13,596 nt of DNA, taken from contig URWB01000062.1 in NCBI GenBank assembly GCA_900551415.1, positions 1-13,596 on the forward strand, written 5' to 3'. Both the position numbers and the translations under genes were made by a program. This DNA is from an uncultured Eubacteriales bacterium. Lineage in GTDB: Bacteria > Bacillota > Clostridia > Peptostreptococcales > Anaerovoracaceae. Positions 5,452 through 13,474 of this stretch are shown here, in pieces (positions within the stretch are counted from its first letter, which is position 1; each line of letters begins with the position of its first letter). Below the pieces are notes generated by a model. That model ran no database searches. It was given only the letters and a program-made list of their open reading frames with translations, and was not told the DNA's origin.

Positions 5452-7056
5452 TTATTTTACAAATCGATCCAAAAGCTTTAAGAGCTTTTCGCCCTTCGGC
5501 AATTTGCGGATTTCCTCCTTGCGGATGGTTCCGGTCAGCAGTACCAGCGCGCCGTAGACAACGACACCCACGAGGATCGCCAAAAGCAGCGCGAGGGTAT
5601 TGCTCTTAAGCAGCAGATACAGCAGCTTATACGCCGCGAAAGCCGCGACGCCCATCAGAACAGAGCAAATGCCCGGCTTCACATAGGTTTCCGTATAATC
5701 AATTTCAATACCTAGCTGTTTTTTTAGATCCCGATGATTGAGTACCGCCGCGATCGCGTAGGCGGCAATGGTTCCGATCGGGCCGCCGCTGACGTTGATG
5801 GCTTTGATCCCCACGAACACATAGGTGATTACCAGCTTACCCACCGCGCCGATGGCCAGATTTTTGACCGGAAGCATCTGCTTATCCACCCCTTGCAGGA
5901 TGCCTGTCAACGTTTGCAGGGCGGATAGAAAAATAATCCCGACGCACATGACCATCAGCATTTTTGCCGCTTCACTGCCCTCGGCCTTGTTTTTATACAA
6001 AAGGTGCAGGATCGGCTCCGCCAGCGCGAACATCCCGACCGCGCACGGAAAACCGACAATCATGCCCGCGCGCATGCCAAAACGGCTGTTGTCAGCGACT
6101 TCTTTGAAATTCTTCACTTTGTAGCCGGCAGCGATCGCGGGCACCAGACTCATCACGATGGCCTGTGTAAGCACCTGCGGCATGCCGATCAAGGAATTGC
6201 AGTAACCGCCCAAAAGTCCCCACAGATGTCTGGATTCCTCCAAAGACCAGCCTGTCGCCTGCAGTCTGCGCATGACAACCGCGCTGTCGATCGAGGACAT
6301 CAGCGGCATGATAGAGGCTCCGATTGTAATCGGAATTGCGATGATCAAAATGCGTTTGATAATTTCCTTTGTACTCTCCAGCTGCTCCTTGGAACGATTT
6401 CGGCGGATTCGCGCCTGAATCGCCGGCAGGTTGAGCAGATAGATGCCGACAACGACCGCCAGTCCTGCCGCCGCGCCTGCCGTACACCCAAAGGTCGCCC
6501 CTGCGCTGACCGCTTCATAGCCGCTCGGAATCAGGTAGTAGGCGAGTGCCAGACCGACGACGACACGGAAGAACTGCTCCGCGAGTTGGGAGATCGCTGT
6601 CGGGTTCATATTCTGTCTTCCCTGAAAATATCCGCGATAAGCAGACATCACAGGTACGATAAACAGTGCCGGCGCGATTGCCTGCAGCGCCATCATCGTC
6701 CCCTCATTTTTGAGCACCTGGCTTTCGATGAAGCCGGCGCCGAAATACACGATTGCAAAGGTCGCGAAGCCCATCAGACTGAGAAACCAAAGCGCGGTAT
6801 GAAAGACTTTGTGCGCGCCCCCATAATTGCTGACAGCGATGCGTTCAGAAACCATACGGGATACTGCTACCGGAATACCTGCCGTTGATAAGATCAAAAA
6901 GAATGTATAAATCGGATAAACCGAGCTGTAATAGGAAATTCCCTCCGCGCCGACCCAGTTAGTCAGCGGAATGCGGAAGAATACCCCCATGATTTTTACG
7001 ATAATGCCGGCGATGCCCAAAATCGCGGCACCCTTCAAAAATTTATTTTGTGACAT
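5452..7056 (-). CDS. MOP-superfamily polysaccharide/lipid flippase (YabM/SpoVB/MurJ-like)
   Basis: A 534-residue membrane protein with about 14 hydrophobic segments, typical of the multidrug/oligosaccharidyl-lipid/polysaccharide (MOP) exporter superfamily. The N-terminus (KFLKGAAILGIAGIIVKIMG) and the segment FFRIPLTNWVGAEGISYY (27-44) are characteristic of the Bacillota polysaccharide-biosynthesis branch that includes YabM, SpoVB and MurJ-type lipid II flippases. A cytoplasmic basic linker lies near residues 215-230 (QARIRRNRSKEQLES). It probably moves an undecaprenyl-linked precursor across the membrane; whether it is the main lipid II flippase cannot be told. The ribosome binding site GGAGA (7068-7072) is 11 bases upstream, rather far. 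mtaD ends 26 bp before. In Bacillus the same gene also sits directly before mazG/yabN. Confidence 0.88.
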   Translation of the reverse strand: MSQNKFLKGAAILGIAGIIVKIMGVFFRIPLTNWVGAEGISYYSSVYPIYTFFLILSTAGIPVAVSRMVSERIAVSNYGGAHKVFHTALWFLSLMGFATFAIVYFGAGFIESQVLKNEGTMMALQAIAPALFIVPVMSAYRGYFQGRQNMNPTAISQLAEQFFRVVVGLALAYYLIPSGYEAVSAGATFGCTAGAAAGLAVVVGIYLLNLPAIQARIRRNRSKEQLESTKEIIKRILIIAIPITIGASIMPLMSSIDSAVVMRRLQATGWSLEESRHLWGLLGGYCNSLIGMPQVLTQAIVMSLVPAIAAGYKVKNFKEVADNSRFGMRAGMIVGFPCAVGMFALAEPILHLLYKNKAEGSEAAKMLMVMCVGIIFLSALQTLTGILQGVDKQMLPVKNLAIGAVGKLVITYVFVGIKAINVSGGPIGTIAAYAIAAVLNHRDLKKQLGIEIDYTETYVKPGICSVLMGVAAFAAYKLLYLLLKSNTLALLLAILVGVVVYGALVLLTGTIRKEEIRKLPKGEKLLKLLDRFVK

Positions 7057-7082
7057 GAATTTTCAAATCTCCGTTTTCTTTC

Positions 7083-8369
7083 TTACAGCGCCGCCAAAAT
7101 TCTCCGCGTCGCCGCGTTCGCTTCCGCGATGGTTTTTTCGAGGTCCAGGGTTGGATAGCTTCCGTTCTCATACAGCACTTTGCCGTCAGCCATCGTCAGG
7201 CAGATATCCGTTCCCGATGCGGAATAGACCAGATTGTTCAGCATGTTATGAACCGGATTCATATTCGGCTGATCGATATCAACAACAAGGAGATCAGCGC
7301 GAAAACCCTCTTTCACAAGACCGCAGTCCTCTCTGCCCTGTGCCAGCGCCCCGTTTCTGGTCGCCGCCAGAAGCGTTTGGCGCGGAGTCACCGCTGTCGG
7401 ATCCTGATAATACATTTTGGAGGCAAGCGCGAACACCTTCATTTCTTCAAAAAAATTGAGGCTGTTATTGCTTGCTACGCTGTCCGTCCCGATTGCCACG
7501 CGGATGTCTCGTTTCAAAAGCTCCGGCACATTGCAGACGCCGCTCGCCAGCTTGAGATTGCTGACCGGATTGGAGGCGACCGTCACGCCTTTTTCCTTGA
7601 GGATGTCAAAGTCCTCCCCTTCGATCCAAACGCAGTGCGCCGCGGTCGCCGGCATATCAAAGGCGCCGTATTTGGCAAAATATTGTACCGGTGTCATTCC
7701 GCGCTTTGCTTTGCAGGCTTCATGCTCCGACTTCGTTTCAGAGACATGCACATGCATGCGCGCGCCGGCCTCACGTCCGTATGCGCTGACCGCCTCTACC
7801 TCCGCCACATCCGAGGTATATTCCGCATGGATGCTAACGTCCATGCGGATTCTCCCATCCTCGGCCTGATGATACGCCTCAAAAGTCCGCTTCATCTCCT
7901 GCATGGACGCTAACTTCCATACATCGCTTTCGCCGCCGCTGACGATCGCCCGGGAAATATTCGCTTTCGCGCCGGAATCGATGGTTGCCGCGACCATATC
8001 GTCAATGAAGTAGTACATGTCGCTGGTGGAAACAATCCCAAAGCGCAAAGACTCTGCCATTGTCAAAAGCGTCGCCCAGTAAACCGCCTTGCTGTCCAGC
8101 TTCGCTTCAAACGGAAAAATCCGTTTCGTCAGCCAGTCCTGCAATACCATGTTTTCGCCGTAACCGCGCATCAGCGCCATCGGAGAGTGTCCGTGGCAGT
8201 TATAAAACGCGCTCATCAAAAGCTTGCCGCTGCCGTCATAGGCGCGGCCGTAATCTGTCTTTGGCTCCGTTTTGCCGATATACGCGATGCGCGCGCCGTC
8301 CGTTCCTACAAACATATGCTCACGCACCTCTAAATTTTCGTCTAATATCGTAATATTTTTAAAAAGCAT
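7083..8369 (-). CDS. mtaD: MtaD-type amidohydrolase (MTA/SAH deaminase)
   Basis: A 428-residue metal-dependent amidohydrolase related to 5'-methylthioadenosine/S-adenosylhomocysteine deaminase, which turns these S-adenosylmethionine by-products into inosyl derivatives and ammonia. Metal ligands fit the family: HGH at His59/His61, His208 in HVHVSE, and Asp296 in GTDS. His181 and His245 (TAAHC) match further active-site positions. The segment SNPVSNLKLASG (266-277) is a strong MtaD-group signature. ATG 8369 is chosen because AAGGAG (8380-8385) lies 10 bases upstream and the N-terminal strand MLFKNITIL fits; an extension to 8399 has no such site. A good promoter lies at 8410-8438, so this gene heads the run through the flippase, mazG and hup. 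The substrate could instead be another amino-purine or cyclic amidine. Confidence 0.88.
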   Translation of the reverse strand: MLFKNITILDENLEVREHMFVGTDGARIAYIGKTEPKTDYGRAYDGSGKLLMSAFYNCHGHSPMALMRGYGENMVLQDWLTKRIFPFEAKLDSKAVYWATLLTMAESLRFGIVSTSDMYYFIDDMVAATIDSGAKANISRAIVSGGESDVWKLASMQEMKRTFEAYHQAEDGRIRMDVSIHAEYTSDVAEVEAVSAYGREAGARMHVHVSETKSEHEACKAKRGMTPVQYFAKYGAFDMPATAAHCVWIEGEDFDILKEKGVTVASNPVSNLKLASGVCNVPELLKRDIRVAIGTDSVASNNSLNFFEEMKVFALASKMYYQDPTAVTPRQTLLAATRNGALAQGREDCGLVKEGFRADLLVVDIDQPNMNPVHNMLNNLVYSASGTDICLTMADGKVLYENGSYPTLDLEKTIAEANAATRRILAAL

Positions 8370-8409
8370 CGCGTTTTTTCTCCTTCGTTTGATAGGCATA
8401 AGTATGATT

Positions 8410-8438
8410 AGTATACCACTTTTCGCTTAGTTTTCCAA
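8410..8438 (-). promoter_or_regulatory. Promoter of the mtaD-flippase-mazG run
   Basis: On the minus strand there is TTGGAA, a 17-bp spacer and TATACT, a good housekeeping sigma promoter. The -10 is about 40 bases from the mtaD ATG. Nothing terminator-like lies between it and the end of hup. Confidence 0.7.
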
Positions 8439-8452
8439 GCCGATCGTTGAAA

Positions 8453-8464
8453 ATTCCATGGAAT
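8453..8464. promoter_or_regulatory. 12-bp perfect palindrome in the mtaD-spoVT gap
   Basis: ATTCCATGGAAT is a perfect palindrome lying 15 bases upstream of the mtaD -35 box, between the two divergent genes. It could be an operator for a dimeric regulator. No second copy was found in the window. Confidence 0.3.
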
Positions 8465-8541
8465 CTCCATATTCTCGCGCTTCGTTCGTTCCATGCGGTC
8501 GTGCAATTTATAAATTTCCATAAAATACACATCGCCGCGCT

Positions 8542-8570
8542 GCATATTTTAGTCATAGCGGCAAATACTA
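8542..8570 (+). promoter_or_regulatory. Sigma-G-like candidate promoter of spoVT
   Basis: GCATA, 17 bases, then AATACTA resembles the forespore sigma-G consensus (roughly GNATR, 17-18 bases, CATNNTA). Only the first base of the -10 is off. It ends 17 bases before the spoVT ribosome binding site. Bacillus spoVT is a known sigma-G target. No convincing housekeeping promoter was seen in 8465-8587. The match is short and AT-rich, so chance is possible. Confidence 0.35.
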
Positions 8571-8599
8571 ATTTTACCAACCAAAACGGAGGAAAACAA

Positions 8600-9091
8600 A
8601 TGAAAGCAACGGGTATCGTAAGAAGAATTGACGACTTGGGCAGGGTGGTCGTGCCGAAGGAAATTCGGCGCGTTCTCAGAATCCGAGAGGGTGATCCCCT
8701 GGAAATCTATACGAGCAGCACCGGCGAGGTCATCCTCAAAAAATACTCTCCGATCAGCGAGCTCGGACAGTTTGCCGATGAATACGCGGAAAGCGCCGCG
8801 CGCGTTCTCGGCGCGACCATCATCGTTTCGGATACCGACCAGGTGATTGCCGCGTGCGGTTCCGCCAAAAAAGATTTTTTAGACAAAAAAGTAGACAATG
8901 AACTGGATCGCATCATCCAGAGCAAGAACCGCTACTTAAACGACGCGAAGATCGTGGTCCCCATTATTTCCCAGGGCGACCCAATCGGTTCCATTACTAT
9001 CTTGCCGAAGGAACATGCTGCCTTGGGGGACACCGAGCTGAAGATTGCCGAGGTCGGCGCGTCTTTTTTAGCTAAACAGATGGAAAGTTAA
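8600..9091 (+). CDS. spoVT: Stage V sporulation protein T-like regulator
   Basis: A 163-residue transcription factor. The N-terminal AbrB-type swapped-hairpin DNA-binding domain (about 1-50) is near-identical to SpoVT in key stretches: MKATGIVRRIDDLGRVVVPK and LRIREGDPLEIY. The C-terminal half (about 55-163) is the GAF-like domain ending in FLAKQMES. SpoVT adjusts sigma-G-dependent forespore genes in Bacillus. Bacillus SpoVT is 178 residues; the shortfall lies in the middle of the GAF domain (around residue 115), so ligand sensing may differ. ATG 8600 follows GGAGGA (8588-8593); a longer in-frame start at 8447 lacks support. It runs opposite to mfd and to the flippase run, unlike in Bacillus. 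Confidence 0.93.
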   Translation: MKATGIVRRIDDLGRVVVPKEIRRVLRIREGDPLEIYTSSTGEVILKKYSPISELGQFADEYAESAARVLGATIIVSDTDQVIAACGSAKKDFLDKKVDNELDRIIQSKNRYLNDAKIVVPIISQGDPIGSITILPKEHAALGDTELKIAEVGASFLAKQMES

Positions 9092-9109
9092 TTGGTCAAG
9101 GAAGGCTCC

Positions 9110-9160
9110 AAAAAAACCGAGGCCCGCGGAAATCGTTTCCCGCGGGCTTTCGGTTTTTTT
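9110..9160. terminator. Bidirectional terminator between spoVT and mfd
   Basis: A long hairpin has a GC-rich core GCCCGCGG / CCGCGGGC and outer arms AAAAAAACCGA / TCGGTTTTTTT. T-tracts form on either strand, so it can end both the convergent spoVT and mfd transcripts. Confidence 0.9.
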
Positions 9161-9168
9161 ACGATGCA

Positions 9169-9193
9169 GGAAATATCGCTGTGCGATATTTCC
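9169..9193. repeat. Perfect 11-bp hairpin downstream of mfd
   Basis: GGAAATATCGC / GCGATATTTCC with a TGT loop lies in the spacer between mfd and the bidirectional terminator. No T-tract follows on either strand, so it is not a standard terminator. It may protect the mfd mRNA 3' end. Confidence 0.6.
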
Positions 9194-9244
9194 GGAATCA
9201 CGACAAACACACCTGACAAAGCGGTGCGCACGCACAAGTGCCAC

Positions 9245-9278
9245 GCGCGCATAGAAATTTCGATTTCGCTATGCGCGC
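9245..9278. repeat. 10-bp GC-rich hairpin right after the mfd stop
   Basis: GCGCGCATAG / CTATGCGCGC encloses 14 bases that can extend the stem (AAAT / ATTT) around a TTCG loop. It begins 2 bases after the mfd stop codon on the minus strand. It lacks a T-tract and may slow ribosomes or exonucleases, or be a leftover palindromic repeat element. Confidence 0.6.
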
Positions 9279-9280
9279 TG

Positions 9281-12200
9281 TTATCTTGACGCGCTCTTTT
9301 TACTCTCATTCAGAAGCTCCAGCAGACTGAGCACATCCTTCATCAGATTTTTGCGGTCGGTCGACAGGCGGATAAATGGCTCCACGCCGCCGTGCACGAA
9401 TACCTTCTGTCCGAAGCGCTCGGTCAGATTGAACAGCGCGTAGCCGCTAAGCGGATTCGTCTCGGCAAACTGAAACACCATGCGCATCGTTTCCTGCGCG
9501 GCTGGTCTGCAGGTCAAAGTCTTCGGTGTCCGCGCGCGCCCGCCGGGCGCGGTTTCTGTTTTTTCCTGATAGATGCGTGTCACAGACAAAGTTTCCGCGA
9601 GATATCTGGCGTGCGCGATCCGCACCAGGTTGACGGCCGGCTGCGGCACATCCCCGAAGCGGTCGAGCAGCTCATCGAGGATTTCATCTTCATCCTCGTA
9701 GGTTCTGACGGAAGCGATTTTTTTGTACATCGAAAGCTTGAGCGTTTCGTTTTCGATGTAGGTTTCCGGAATATAGGCGGAAAGCGGAATCTCCACAGAT
9801 GTTTCCTCTTTGCGTTCATTGACGATTTCGCCCTGCAGCGCGCGTATCGCGTCATCCACCATCTTGCAGTAAAGCTCATAGCCTACATTCATCATATGGC
9901 CGGACTGCGCGGTCCCCAAGAGATTACCAGCGCCGCGAATTTCCAGATCCCGCATGGCGACTTTAAAGCCGGCGCCAAATTCTGTGAATTCGCGAATCGC
10001 CTTCAGGCGTTTCTCCGCCACCTCCGTCAGTACCTTGTCCTTTTGGTACATCAGATACGCGTAAGCCAGCCGATTGGAACGCCCGACTCTGCCGCGCAGC
10101 TGATAAAGCTGTGACAGTCCGTAATGGTCGGCATCCAGTACGATCATCGTGTTGGCGTTCGGGATATCCAGGCCGGACTCGACAATCGTTGTCGCGACCA
10201 GCACATTGCTGTGCCCTTCGATAAAATCCAGCATGACGTTTTCCAAAGCGTGTTCGTTCATCTGCCCATGTCCGACGCCGACCACAGCGTCCGGCACCAG
10301 TGCCTCGATTTTCGCCGCGATCTGCTGAATGCCCTTGACTCGGTTAAATACCACAAAGACCTGCCCTCCGCGCCCAAGTTCACGCTCGATGACATCACGC
10401 AGCAGGTGATCATCCTGTTCCAAAACATAGGTCTGCACCGGATAGCGTTCCTCCGGCGCTTCCTCAATCAGACTCATGTCCTTGATGCCGGTCAGAGACA
10501 TATTCAGCGTCCTCGGAATCGGCGTAGCCGAAAGCGTCAGCACGTCGACATTGTTTTTCATTTTTTTGATGGTTTCCTTGGCTTCGACACCGAAGCGCTG
10601 TTCCTCATCGATGACCAGCAGCCCCAGATTTTTGAATTTAACATCCTTAGAAAGCAACCTGTGCGTGCCGATTACCAAATCGATATTTCCCTTTTGAAGC
10701 TCGGTAATAATCTGTTCCTGCTGCGCCGGCGTTCGGAATCGTGACAAAACCTCGACTTTGAACGGAAAATGTTCAAAGCGTTCCTTTAGGGTGTAGTAAT
10801 GCTGATTGGCCAAAATTGTCGTCGGCACCAGTACCGCGGCCTGCATACCGTCTGCCACGCATTTGAACAGTGCCCGCGCGGCGACCTCGGTCTTGCCAAA
10901 GCCCACATCTCCGCAAAGCAGACGATCCATCGAAAAAGGCTTTTCCATGTCCTGCTTGATTTCCTCGATCGCGCGCAGCTGATCGCCGGTTTCCTCATAA
11001 GGGAAGGCATCCTCAAACTCCTTCTGCCAGACTGTATCCTTACCGAAGCTGTGCCCCGGTTTCATGCTCCGTGCCGCGTACAGATCGATCAAATCCTTCG
11101 CCATGACCGCAATCGCGGCCTTGGCCTTCGCCTTCGTCGCCTTCCATTCACCGCCGGACAACTTGTTGATACGCGGCGCGCCGCCGTCAGAACCGATGTA
11201 TTTTTGCACGATATCCATCTGCTCCACCGGAACGTACAGCATATCGTTGCCCGCATATTTGATTTTGATATAGTCCTTCTTTTCCCCCTGCACCATAAGC
11301 TGTTCAATGCCGACAAACTTACCGATGCCATGGTTCTCATGCACGACGAAATCGCCCTCGCGCATATCGGCGAAGGACTGCAGCTTCTGTCCTTTATCCT
11401 TGTATTTTTTGCGTCGGGTCTTTTTACGTGTTTCAAAGATATCGCTTTCGCTGATATAGCAGACCTTCTCCGTCGGAAGGTCGATGCCCGCAGTCAGACT
11501 TCCCTGTGCGAAGTTCAGTTTTTCCAAAAGACCGATCCGCTCCGCGAACTCGCGCAGATTCTCCAGCCGTTCCTGTGACGAGCAGACGATCGTGACACGA
11601 TAACCCTTCTTGACATAAGCCTTCAGTTCGCTTTCCAGCACGTTCATCTTACCATGGAAGGTCAAAACCTGCCTGCTCTGCAGATTGTATACCCGATCAA
11701 AGCTGTCCACCCCCGCGACGCGCTTCGGAAAAGGCGTAAACACGACGGTGCCCGGTTTGCTGTAGACCTTGCGAAAATCTGTTTTGTCTGTGATGACTGC
11801 CGCGTCTTCGGCAATGACCTGCCCACGTTCGAGCATGACGCCGAAGTCCTCTCGCAATTCCTCCGTCCGCAGCTGCAGTGTTTCTTCGACGCGCTCCGGA
11901 TCATCGATCATCACGCAGCCATCATCCATATAATCCCATAGATATTCTGTATGATTGTAAAAATAGTGAATGTAGTTCTCTAAAAGCTGCAGGTTCGCGG
12001 CATGCGCGGCATATTCGCGCAGTTCCTCTCCGGTCGCCCGAATTTTTTCGGAGAGTTCCTCACTGGTCACCGCGGCTTTTTTCGCAGCCTCACGGTAGGC
12101 TTTGCCGATTTTTTGCTCGGCGCTTTGAAAAATCTCACGTTCGCTGAGGATTTCCTCTGCCGGATAGATTTCGACAGACTGCAGAGTTTCCAAAGAACGC

Positions 12201-12754
12201 TGGCTGTCGATATCAAAGGCGCGAATAGAATCTACCTCCGCGCCAAAAAACTCGATGCGATAAGGGGTTTCGCCATCCGGCGTGTAGATATCCAGGATTC
12301 CGCCGCGCACGCTGAACTGCCCGCGCGCGTCGATCATTTCCCTGCGTTCATAGCCCAGCGCCACCAGCTTGCCTTTGATTTTGTCCAAATCGACTTCTTC
12401 CCCAAGACGCAGTCGGAACGAGGATTTTTCGAAGCTGCTGTGCGGCGCGATTTTTTTGACGGCAGCGGAAGCAGGCGCGATGACGACCACAGGCTGACCG
12501 GTACGCAGCGCCTTGAGCGCTCGCAGGCGGGTAAGCATGTGATCTTGATTTTTGGCCGCATAGCGCAGCAGGAATTGTTCTTCCTCCGGCAGGGTAATGA
12601 TTTCCTTGTCCTGTACAAAAAAAGAAAGATCTGAAGCAAGTCTCTTTGCTCTCACATCTGTGGAAACGATGATGATGCTTTGATCTTTTTGATTCGCGTA
12701 ATAGGCGGCTGCCGGCGCCACCCGGCTTTCGGAGACACCCGTAACATTAATCAT
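9281..12754 (-). CDS. mfd: Transcription-repair coupling factor Mfd
   Basis: A 1157-residue DNA translocase that removes RNA polymerase stalled at lesions and recruits UvrA for nucleotide excision repair. Domains in order: UvrB-like N-terminal region (about 1-350, including RGGILDIYTPDGETPYRIEFFG as its conserved strand set), a linker, the RNA-polymerase-interacting CarD-like domain (about 460-525, with VVHENHGIGKFVGIEQL), then a RecG-like helicase core. The core has Walker A GDVGFGKTE (615-623), DEEQ (716-719), SATPIPRT (742-749) and QLRGRVGR (885-892). The C-terminal regulatory TRCF domain covers about 990-1150. The length is normal. ATG 12754 lies 8 bases after GGGGAGGT (12763-12770) and overlaps the end of pth by 8 bp, so translation is coupled. 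The fin/yabK gene found between pth and mfd in Bacillus is absent. Confidence 0.98.
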   Translation of the reverse strand: MINVTGVSESRVAPAAAYYANQKDQSIIIVSTDVRAKRLASDLSFFVQDKEIITLPEEEQFLLRYAAKNQDHMLTRLRALKALRTGQPVVVIAPASAAVKKIAPHSSFEKSSFRLRLGEEVDLDKIKGKLVALGYERREMIDARGQFSVRGGILDIYTPDGETPYRIEFFGAEVDSIRAFDIDSQRSLETLQSVEIYPAEEILSEREIFQSAEQKIGKAYREAAKKAAVTSEELSEKIRATGEELREYAAHAANLQLLENYIHYFYNHTEYLWDYMDDGCVMIDDPERVEETLQLRTEELREDFGVMLERGQVIAEDAAVITDKTDFRKVYSKPGTVVFTPFPKRVAGVDSFDRVYNLQSRQVLTFHGKMNVLESELKAYVKKGYRVTIVCSSQERLENLREFAERIGLLEKLNFAQGSLTAGIDLPTEKVCYISESDIFETRKKTRRKKYKDKGQKLQSFADMREGDFVVHENHGIGKFVGIEQLMVQGEKKDYIKIKYAGNDMLYVPVEQMDIVQKYIGSDGGAPRINKLSGGEWKATKAKAKAAIAVMAKDLIDLYAARSMKPGHSFGKDTVWQKEFEDAFPYEETGDQLRAIEEIKQDMEKPFSMDRLLCGDVGFGKTEVAARALFKCVADGMQAAVLVPTTILANQHYYTLKERFEHFPFKVEVLSRFRTPAQQEQIITELQKGNIDLVIGTHRLLSKDVKFKNLGLLVIDEEQRFGVEAKETIKKMKNNVDVLTLSATPIPRTLNMSLTGIKDMSLIEEAPEERYPVQTYVLEQDDHLLRDVIERELGRGGQVFVVFNRVKGIQQIAAKIEALVPDAVVGVGHGQMNEHALENVMLDFIEGHSNVLVATTIVESGLDIPNANTMIVLDADHYGLSQLYQLRGRVGRSNRLAYAYLMYQKDKVLTEVAEKRLKAIREFTEFGAGFKVAMRDLEIRGAGNLLGTAQSGHMMNVGYELYCKMVDDAIRALQGEIVNERKEETSVEIPLSAYIPETYIENETLKLSMYKKIASVRTYEDEDEILDELLDRFGDVPQPAVNLVRIAHARYLAETLSVTRIYQEKTETAPGGRARTPKTLTCRPAAQETMRMVFQFAETNPLSGYALFNLTERFGQKVFVHGGVEPFIRLSTDRKNLMKDVLSLLELLNESKKSASR

Positions 12755-13406
12755 GGCTCTTTACCTCCCCCTCCGCGGTTCGTGCGTCCGCCCCCAACGG
12801 TACGGTTTTTTCGGCTTCCGAATCGCGCTTCGGTTTCTTAGCCTTGGTATTGTATGCGTTCATGGCTTTTTCTATGCCATGCTCAACAATACAGGCCGCG
12901 CTTTCGGCTGCCTTGGTCAACGCTTCCTCCAGAGGCGCGACCTCTTCCTTGGAAACACCGCTCGTGACATAATGAATCAAGTCAGGCTGCTTGCCGTCTG
13001 TTCTCCCGATACCAACGCGAATACGCGGAAACCCATCGTCACCCAAAAGATAGACGATGTTGCGCATACCGTTGTGTGTACCGGCGCTGCCTTTTTTGCG
13101 AAGGCGAATGGTTCCTGTCGGGATATCAATGTCATCATAAATGACGATCAGATTTTCGATCTCCACCTTGTAAAAATTCATTACCTCCACGATGGATTGT
13201 CCGCTGAGATTCATATAGGTCTGCGGTTTCACCAAAAGGACTTTTTGGCCGGCGATTCTGCCCTCGCCGACCAAAGCCTTAAATTTGATTTTGTCGATAC
13301 GGATCCCGTATTTCTCTGCCAGCAGATCTACCGCGAGAAAGCCCATATTATGTCTCGTATTTTCGTATTTTTTGCCGGGATTGCCCAGACCTGCGATAAT
13401 ATACAT
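12747..13406 (-). CDS. pth: Peptidyl-tRNA hydrolase
   Basis: A 219-residue enzyme that cleaves the ester bond of peptidyl-tRNAs dropped from the ribosome. Its N-terminus IIAGLGNPGKKYENTRHN holds Asn9 and the catalytic His19. Other conserved segments are PQTYMNLSG, the acidic YDDIDIPTG and GTHNGMRNI. A usual Pth has about 185-195 residues; here the last 35 or so form a charged, low-complexity tail (NTKAKKPKRDSEAEK and onward), probably disordered. ATG 13406 is chosen because the family begins Met-x-Ile-Ile-x-Gly-Leu-Gly. GAAAGGA lies 14 bases upstream, which is long, and an in-frame TTG at 13418 is the alternative. The spacing to prs is 52 bp, with no terminator between, so prs-pth-mfd are probably one transcript. 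Confidence 0.96.
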   Translation of the reverse strand: MYIIAGLGNPGKKYENTRHNMGFLAVDLLAEKYGIRIDKIKFKALVGEGRIAGQKVLLVKPQTYMNLSGQSIVEVMNFYKVEIENLIVIYDDIDIPTGTIRLRKKGSAGTHNGMRNIVYLLGDDGFPRIRVGIGRTDGKQPDLIHYVTSGVSKEEVAPLEEALTKAAESAACIVEHGIEKAMNAYNTKAKKPKRDSEAEKTVPLGADARTAEGEVKSHD

Positions 13407-13450
13407 CGTAAATAACAAGTTCCTTTCTCTTCCTGTTTTCGCGCGCCGCG

Positions 13451-13474
13451 CGTTCTGTCTAGTCGAACAGAACG
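13451..13474. repeat. Hairpin around the prs stop codon
   Basis: The perfect 8-bp arms CGTTCTGT / ACAGAACG enclose an 8-base loop that contains the prs TAG. No T-tract follows on the minus strand, so it is not a terminator. It could affect the level of downstream pth expression; chance is possible because one arm is coding. Confidence 0.4.

Noticed and set aside
6004..6888. 294-codon plus-strand frame opposite the flippase gene
   Set aside because: Its translation is rich in His, Arg and Gln, as expected from the antisense of a membrane protein gene, and there is no start signal.
7248..7913. Plus-strand frame opposite mtaD
   Set aside because: Antisense to conserved MtaD motifs, with no ribosome site.
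8370..8399. Earlier start for mtaD at 8399
   Set aside because: AAGGAG at 8380-8385 lies inside that extension and fits ATG 8369 instead.
8447..8599. Earlier start for spoVT at 8447
   Set aside because: The extension has no homology to SpoVT, and GGAGGA directly precedes ATG 8600, where the conserved MKATGIVRRID begins.
10799..11578. Long plus-strand open frame (259 codons) opposite mfd, and similar ones at 9392-10114 and 12002-12634
   Set aside because: They lie antisense to clear Mfd domains, have no ribosome binding sites, and their translations look like reversed coding bias with no recognisable domain.
13439..13455. GC-rich alternating CG run as a terminator between prs and pth
   Set aside because: It has no proper loop and no following T-tract on the minus strand.
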